In this document: one piece after another, positions 58,133 through 64,000 of the stretch
How the letters are laid out: each line of letters begins with the position of its first letter
How positions within the stretch are numbered: the first letter of the stretch is position 1
DNA from: Saposhnikovia divaricata
Taxonomy: Eukaryota > Streptophyta > Magnoliopsida > Apiales > Apiaceae
Reading direction: 5' to 3'
Length of the DNA stretch: 64,000 nucleotides
NCBI GenBank assembly: GCA_036435485.1
Contig: CM071596.1
Span: 135,185,001 to 135,249,000 of the forward strand
The notes under the pieces: model-generated
Seen by the model: only the letters and a program-made list of their open reading frames with translations
Told to the model about the DNA's origin: nothing
Database searches by the model: none
Made by a program: the position numbers and the translations under genes

Positions 58133-58147
58133 GTCTCCCCTCCTTAA
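58133..58147 (-). other. Polypurine tract of element 3
   Basis: On the - strand AAGGAGGGGAGAC stands directly before the LTR start TGTAAGAACCC. Confidence 0.8.
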
Positions 58148-58165
58148 AAAGATTCCATCCCGGAA

Positions 58166-61100
58166 TCAGGTGGAGAATAAATCAGGGTACTTCTCCTGCA
58201 TTGCGCTTTCCAACTCCTAGGTGGATTCTTCCACATTGGGATTTTGCCACAACACCCTGACTAGCTTGACAACTTTGTTTCTGAGTACTTGTTCCTTGGG
58301 ATCCATGATCTTTACTGGTTGCTCCACATATGACAGGTCTGGCTGTAGGTCTACCTGCTAATATTCCACTATGTGCTTCGCATCGGGGTTGTACTTTCTT
58401 AACATGGATACATGGAATACATTATGTACTTGTTGAAGGTTTGGAGGTAAGGCTAGCTCATAAGCAACGGGTCCGATAAGCCTCAAAATTTTGAAGGGCC
58501 CGATAAATTGGGGGCTCAACTTCCCCTTCTTTCCAAATCTCATCAATCCCTTCCATGGGGACACCTTTAGTAGGACCATATCCCCTACTTCATACTATTT
58601 ATCTTTCCTGCCAGATCAGCGTACCGGCGCTGTCTGTCTTGGGCTGCCACCATCCTTCCTCAGACTAAGGTTATGGAATCCCTTGTTCGCTGAACCAGAT
58701 CAGGTCCTAATATCTTTCGCTCCCTCACTTCATCCCAACACAAGGGAGAGCGACACTTACGGCCATAAAGAGCTTCATACGGTGGCATACCTATACTTGA
58801 ATGGTAGTTATTGTTATATGCAAACTCAATTAGAGGCAAGTTCTCCTCCAAACTTCCTTTGAAATCAATAACACGCACTCTCAGCATGTCTTCTAGGGTT
58901 TGGATTGTCCTTTCACTTGTTCCGTCTGTTTGGGGGTGGTAGGCGGTGCTCATATTCAATTTGGTGCCCACACATTCCTGAAAGTTTCTCCAAAACCTGG
59001 AGTTGAATCTAGGGTCTCTATCGGACATAATGGTCACGGGAACTCCATGCCTCACAACAATTTCCTTTATATAAATGTCAACCAACTTGTCAACGGTGTA
59101 TCTCTCATTAATGGGGAGAAAGTGGGCAGATTTAGTAAGTCTATCAATGATTACCCATATTGCACCATGATTAGTCTTAGGCAATCCCACTACGAAATCC
59201 ATGGCTATATGCTCCCACTTCCATTCGAGAATCTATAGAGATTAGAGTAAACCACTGGGTCGTTGGTGTTCCACCTTTACTTGCTGGCAGGTTAGACATT
59301 TACTTACCCACTCTGCTACCTCCTTCTTTATATTGGGCCACCAATAATATTCCTTCAGATCTCTGTACATTTTTGTGCTACCGGGGTGCACTGAGTACCT
59401 TGAGTTGTGCCCTTCGTATAGGATTTCATCCTTTAGCTCATAAACATTTGGAACCCATATCTTTGTTGCGTATCTCATGATTCCTTCTTTATCTCTCTCG
59501 CACTTAATTTCTTCCCCGGTCATTATCTCTTCCTCCGAGTTCCTTTCTTCCTCCATCTTCTGTTCTTGGCATAGTCTAATCTTTTCCAACATTGGGGGCA
59601 GGATTCTGATTTCCATCAACATCTCTTGACCCTCTCCTGGTACCCTGACCTCGATTTCCAACTTCTCCAAGTCTCTTACCAATTCCTCCTCTGAGGTCAT
59701 CATCTTGAGTCTCTCTTTTCTACTAAGGGCATCAGCCACCACATTGGCCTTACCCGGGTGGTAACGAATCTCACAATCATAATCTTTGATTAACTCTAAC
59801 CACCTCCTCTATCGCATGTTCAGTTCCTTCTGTGTAAATATGTACTTGAGGCTCTTATGGTCTGTATAGATCTCACATTTTTCTCCGTACAAGTAGTGCC
59901 TCCATATTTTTAGGGAAAAAACTATTGCCATCAGCTCTAAGTCATGGGTGGGATATCTTACCTCATACTCTTTCAATTGCCGAGATGCATACGCGATCAC
60001 CTTGCCATGCTACATAAGCACGCACCCAAGTCCCTGGTGTGATGCGTCACTATATATCACAAAATCCTCTTTTCATCCGACAGTGCCAATACCGGAGCGG
60101 ATAACAATCTTTTCTTTAGTTCCTGAAAACTTTCCTCACATCCTTGGGTCCATAAAAACTTCTCCGTTTTCCGGGTTAGTCTAGTCAAAGGGGATGCCAG
60201 TTTGACAAAATCCTTCACGAACCTCCTATAATATCCAGCCAATCCCACAAAGCTTCTTACCTCAATCGGGGTGGTCGGTCTTTCCCAGTTGGATATTGCT
60301 TCTACCTTGGCAGGGTCAACTAGAATCCCTTCGCTACTAACCACGTGACCTAGAAATTGTACTTGCTTCAACCAGAATTCGCATTTTGAGAACTTGGCAT
60401 ACAACTTCTCTTCCTTTAGGATTCCTAAGACTGTCCTCAAATGCTCCGCCTGTTCCTCTTCCATTTTTGAATAAATCAAGATGTCATCAATAAAGACTAT
60501 GACGCACTTGTCCAGATATTGTTTAAACACTCTGTTCATTAAGTCCATGAATGCTGCGGGGGCATTGGTCAGTCTAAAGGACATCACTAGAAATTCATAA
60601 TGCCCATACCTGGTACGAAAAGCAGTTTTAGGTATGTCCTCCGATTTGATCTTTAACTGGTGATATCCTGTCCTTAAATCTATTTTTGAAAAGTGGACCG
60701 CCCCTTTCAGTTGGTCAAACAAACGTCGATTCTGGGCAAGGGGTATTTATTCTTAATGGTTAACTTATTCAATTCTCTATAATCTATGCACAACCTCATG
60801 CTGCCATCATTTTTCTTTACAAACAGCACTGGGGCACCCCATGGGGACACACTAGGGCGTATCATGCCCTTGTCCAAAAATTCCTACAGCCGGGTTGCCA
60901 ATTCTTTCATCTCAATTGGGGCCAATCGGTATGGGGCCTTAGACACTAGTGCGGTTCCTGGGGCTAGCTCTATTACGAATTCGATCTCCCTATCAGGTGG
61001 CAGTCTAGGGAGGTCATCTGGAAATACATCCTCAAATTCCCGGATGACTGGGATATCTTGAATCTTAAGGCCTTTGCGCTTAGTGTCTACTACGTAAGCC

Positions 61101-61200
61101 AAGTAAGCTTCATTGCCTTTCTGTACTAACTTCCTAGCTTGGGCCACAGTCAAGAACTTCTGAGCTTGTCGTTGCCCTCTGAATGTAACTTTCTTTTTTC
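58166..61200 (-). pseudogene. pol: pol of element 3: RT-RNase H-integrase-chromodomain, many stops
   Basis: The order on the - strand is the N-terminal RT segment (61153-60884, VIREFEDVFPDDLPRLPP), the RT core (60722-60057, catalytic FIDDILIYS), RNase H (60000-59809, YTDHKSL), the integrase zinc region (about 59430-59242, H and CLTCQ), and the integrase core (59202-58660, with IIDRLTK and GTSERTIQTLED). Then come the C-terminal GPY-type segment (58579-58358) and a chromodomain (about 58350-58166). Chromodomain landmarks are VEQPVKIMD, VLRNKVVKLVRVLW and EESTW; its final Trp-region codon is TAG. RT before integrase plus a chromodomain identifies a chromovirus, and with such a long LTR the Tekay/Del clade is likely. 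There are at least eight stops or frameshifts, so it is inactive. Confidence 0.88.
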
Positions 61201-62805
61201 CGGGTACCTTTATGTGTACCTTTTTGTTCTTACAATCAATTTGGGCACTATTTCGCGATCCCTAAGATGACATCGAATTCATCCAACATAAATAGAATGA
61301 GGTCAGCCTAACAATGGTGGCCTCCTATCACTAGGTCGCAGTCAAGATAGACCTGCTCTACAGGTATCACCTCACGGTTAGCTATCTATACCCTTAATGG
61401 TTCCTTTAACGCTTCTGCATTTAGATTTAATTTACATGCAAAATCCCGTGATATAAAAGACTTGGAAGCTCCAGAATCAAACAAAGTATTTGCACTTAAT
61501 GAATTTAGGGAAAGGGTACTTGCAACGACATCCGTCTCCATGATAGCATCTTTCACTGTCATGTTGAAGGTCCTGGCAATAGGTGGGCGGTTAGAATCTG
61601 CATCACTCACCCTCGACCCTGTTGGGTTTAATTTAGGGCAGTCCTTTCTCTGGTGTCCGGTGTTTCCGCACTGGTAACATTTTTAGCCTGCTGCTTTCTG
61701 AGGGCAATCTGTGGCATAGTGCCCTTCCTGTCCGCACCGAAAGCATTTTGTCGTGTTCAGTCGGTAGATGCCTGTATGCTTCTTCCCGCAAGTCTTACAA
61801 TCAGGTAAGGGAGCGCATGACTAGCTAAAAGTAGGTGCTCTGGCCGGTCCGCCTCCTTGACCCATACTCTCACTCCTGGCTGGCTTAAACCCTGAACCTT
61901 TTGTTGGATGGCATACAGTATCTCAGTTGAACTTATCAAAGTGACGCCAACTACTGTGACCTCCTCCCAGACTCACTGCCTTCCGCTTCTTGTTTTCCTT
62001 TACTCTTGAGCTCATCTCACTACCGGCCTCTACTATTGAAGCTTTCTGCACTAGGGTGGCATAATCTGTCAGCTCTAACATGGCCACTTTGTTCTGAATC
62101 CATGGCTTTAGACCCAGCTGAAACCTCTTAGCCCTCTTTCTTTGGTGTTTACAAACTCTAGTACAAACCTTGATAGCTCAGTGAACTTGGCTTCATACTC
62201 TGCTACTGTCATATTCTCCTATTTAATTTCCAAGAACTTAACCTCCATCCGTGTCTCCATATACTTGGGAAAATACTTGTCTAAAAACAACCTGCTAAAC
62301 CTTTCCCAGGTAACTATTCCTACCGACTCCAGATTACGCTTATCCTCCCACCAAAAGTTCGCTTCCCCCTTTAGTAGGTAGGCGACAAAGACAGTTTTCT
62401 GGGTGTCATCTATGCCTATTATCTCAAAAGATTTTTCCATTTCTTTTAGCCAAGCCCGTGCCTCAACGGGGTCAGCGGTTCCCTGGAATTCCGGTGGTTT
62501 CAATGATTTGAAAGCCCTGAAGGCATTGGCATTGGCAGTATTGGGGCCTCTCAATTATGGGGTTGTTGGTGCAAGGTTTGCCTAAGCATGTCCATAAATT
62601 ACTCCATCGGCTTTCCGCCCGGATTTCCCCCAATTTGGGTAGACTCCTCCTCTTCTTCTTCGTAGTCCGCATCATCAAACTCATTATAATTCTCCCCCTC
62701 TTCCTCATTCTCCTGGTGGGGTCGCTCTCTTTCCCTTTGTTGGTCACCACCTCGCGTAGCTGACTCAGCATGATGAGCCCTGGTGTTTGGCCTTCTGGGT
62801 GGCAT
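61201..62805 (-). pseudogene. gag: gag-protease region of element 3, broken
   Basis: ATG 62805 opens MPPRRPNTRAHH and an acidic N-terminal segment. After a frameshift the gag capsid domain is at 62554-62219 (KSLKPPEFQGTADPVEARAW, FLDKYFPKY). Two zinc knuckles lie at about 61790-61640 (CFRCGQEGHYATDC and CYQCGNTGHQRKDC) with a TAG between them. Protease (LFDSGASKSFIS) is at 61610-61386. Stops and frameshifts separate these parts. The layout is normal for Tekay-type gag-protease. Confidence 0.85.
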
Positions 62806-62829
62806 CTTACTGAAAGCACACATAAAAAC

Positions 62830-63190
62830 TTGTTAAGGTTATTCCTTTATTTCTCATTTGGTTATGTGGATGACACCTCAAGGGTGAAGTCCTTTGAAAG
62901 TTTGTAACAGTATCAATAAGACAGTGAATAATCATGGCATAATACATGCGTTAACTTAAAACAAAATTTAAACGCCAAATTTACAATATATACATCACTT
63001 GGTGCCACAAATAGTCAACTTCCCATAGTCACAATTTTAAAGTACACAATACATAGCCGAATACATGAAGTACAACAAAATAAACCATCACGCCTTTCTA
63101 GTCGGAGGAGGTACTACATACTACACTGCTAGTAAAAGTAAGTCTACCAAAAATCTCCTCCGCACTAGAAGGTCAACTAGTCAACAACAT
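62830..63190. other. Leader-like stretch between gag and the extra ORF
   Basis: No ORF of note and no recognisable Met-tRNA primer site on the - strand, so the 5' LTR junction of element 3 is not here. Confidence 0.5.
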
Positions 63191-63192
63191 CA

Positions 63193-63660
63193 TCAGTCTG
63201 CATGGGAGCGCATCACCTCTCTAACCCTAACCATAGCCCTCGAAACAATCCTCTCCGCATCGCTCTTACGGATCCTCCCGCTGTGGGAATGTGGGAGTGC
63301 TCTGAGGCGGGTGAGATCTCTTCTCTCAATCCTAAGCACCCTGCTCCTCATCTCTCTAGCCCTCGAGTCTTTCCTCCGGGCGTGGTACCTCACCCTCCTC
63401 TCCTCTGATAGCTGGAACCTCAACTCAGCCACTCTGGCCTCCGCTACCACCAGGTCGATGGTCATGCGGGATACTATCCAACCATGCTCAGTGGAACTCA
63501 CAACCTGCATCAGGGGTTGGGGTGAAGGCTCAGTCTCGATCTTCGGGATCACCTCAGTCTCTGTGTCATCCGAAACATGCTCCTCAGAATCTTCACCTCG
63601 AACAGGGCTCCACTGAAACTCTCTAGGGGGTGAAGCCTCTTTGGCAGGAAGGGGATGCAT
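63193..63660 (-). CDS. Extra ORF upstream of gag in element 3, unknown function
   Basis: 155 codons on the same strand as gag, ending about 390 bases before the gag ATG. The N-terminal half is acidic and Pro/Ser-rich (VRGEDSEEHVSDDTETE). The C-terminal half is strongly basic and helical (RVRYHARRKDSRAREMRSRV, LRIERRDLTRLR), like a coiled coil. The frame stays open across ATG 63660 into the LTR-like sequence beginning at 63664, so the real start may have been cut off. The composition (GC-rich, no stops) suggests selection as protein. Ogre-type elements have an ORF before gag; whether this is equivalent is unknown. It could also be the antisense ORF of a different + strand element. Confidence 0.5.
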   Translation of the reverse strand: MHPLPAKEASPPREFQWSPVRGEDSEEHVSDDTETEVIPKIETEPSPQPLMQVVSSTEHGWIVSRMTIDLVVAEARVAELRFQLSEERRVRYHARRKDSRAREMRSRVLRIERRDLTRLRALPHSHSGRIRKSDAERIVSRAMVRVREVMRSHAD

Positions 63661-63663
63661 CGG

Positions 63664-64000
63664 TGTAAGAACCCCAAATTTTGGATATAATTAAAACTTT
63701 TTATTAAGTAATGATTAAATGAGGAACAATGATTCCGACAACAAGGTCACCAGCTCTAATGAATGGTGGTTTCAAAGAACAATGATTGTAATGAATGGAT
63801 ATTGCTTTGGACAATGATCCTGATGCATTGGTATATTGTCAGAATAGAGTAATTCGATGGTTGAGGACCTAGATAAGAATAATCTACCATCCAGGAAGGA
63901 GCTAATGGATCCTTGAAGGGAAATGAATACGTGCATAGTATTTCCCATACGTGCATAGTATTTCCCGTACGTGCATAGTATTTCCCGTACGTGCATAGTG
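63664..64000 (+). repeat. LTR start of the element 3 family, opposite orientation
   Basis: It begins TGTAAGAACCCCAAATTTTGG and matches the reversed start of the 54381-58132 LTR, including TAGATAAGAATAAT near 63872. It runs off the window. Four copies, the last partial, of a 20-bp unit (ACGTGCATAGTATTTCCCRT) fill 63929-64000. It is inverted relative to element 3's own 3' LTR, so it probably belongs to another insertion, or the region was rearranged. Confidence 0.7.

Overview
The window is nuclear DNA of a eudicot plant with a repeat-rich genome; I could not place the species from sequence alone. The evidence is Sirevirus-type Ty1/copia and chromodomain Ty3/gypsy retrotransposons, plant-type MITEs, Helitrons and a SINE, and two plant transcription-factor genes. 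Most of the 64 kb is transposable elements, many inserted into one another.

Layout. 1-12967: a young Sirevirus (element 1, + strand) with gag, pol, a third ORF and both LTRs (the 5' LTR is cut by the window edge). 12968-17420: a badly decayed Ty3/gypsy element (A, - strand). Element 1 sits in its LTR, and a 3.5-kb solo LTR with a CAAAA duplication (17426-20927) sits in its body. 20933-22840: small repeats (a tRNA-derived SINE, a hAT MITE and a short inverted repeat). 22871-28962: the host gene island, with a trihelix (GT) factor on + and an ALOG/LSH factor on -. 29126-34210: a long ATT microsatellite, a 516-bp solo LTR with a GGTAG duplication, a Stowaway MITE, Sirevirus LTR debris and a GC-ended hAT element with a perfect 8-bp duplication. 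34215-38634: a non-autonomous Helitron with several tandem 5' ends and a second Helitron nested in it. 39005-40080: a 5'-truncated RTE-type LINE. 41694-52733: a second Sirevirus (element 2, - strand) with an intact third ORF and an antisense gene, cut at its gag end by a TA repeat. 53692-54178: a Mutator-like MITE and a second Stowaway. 54381-63660: a decayed chromovirus (element 3, - strand) with a 3.75-kb LTR and an extra ORF near gag. 63664-64000: an LTR of the same family in the opposite orientation.

The two host genes look like ordinary nuclear regulators. The most interesting biology is in the two Sireviruses. Both carry a large third ORF (about 1,200 codons, intact in element 2) between pol and the 3' LTR. 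Its N-terminal domain is shared by both copies and it does not look like an envelope protein. Both have a short, element-specific motif repeated many times in the LTR U3 and again in the pol-ORF3 spacer. Both place the polypurine tract inside a long concentric hairpin whose arms differ in sequence between the elements. Both share an identical splice-acceptor-like sequence at the gag/pol junction although their reading-frame offsets differ. Element 2 also carries a small gene on the opposite strand, with its own TATA box, between pol and ORF3. All functions are inferred from sequence read by eye; no search or alignment program was run.
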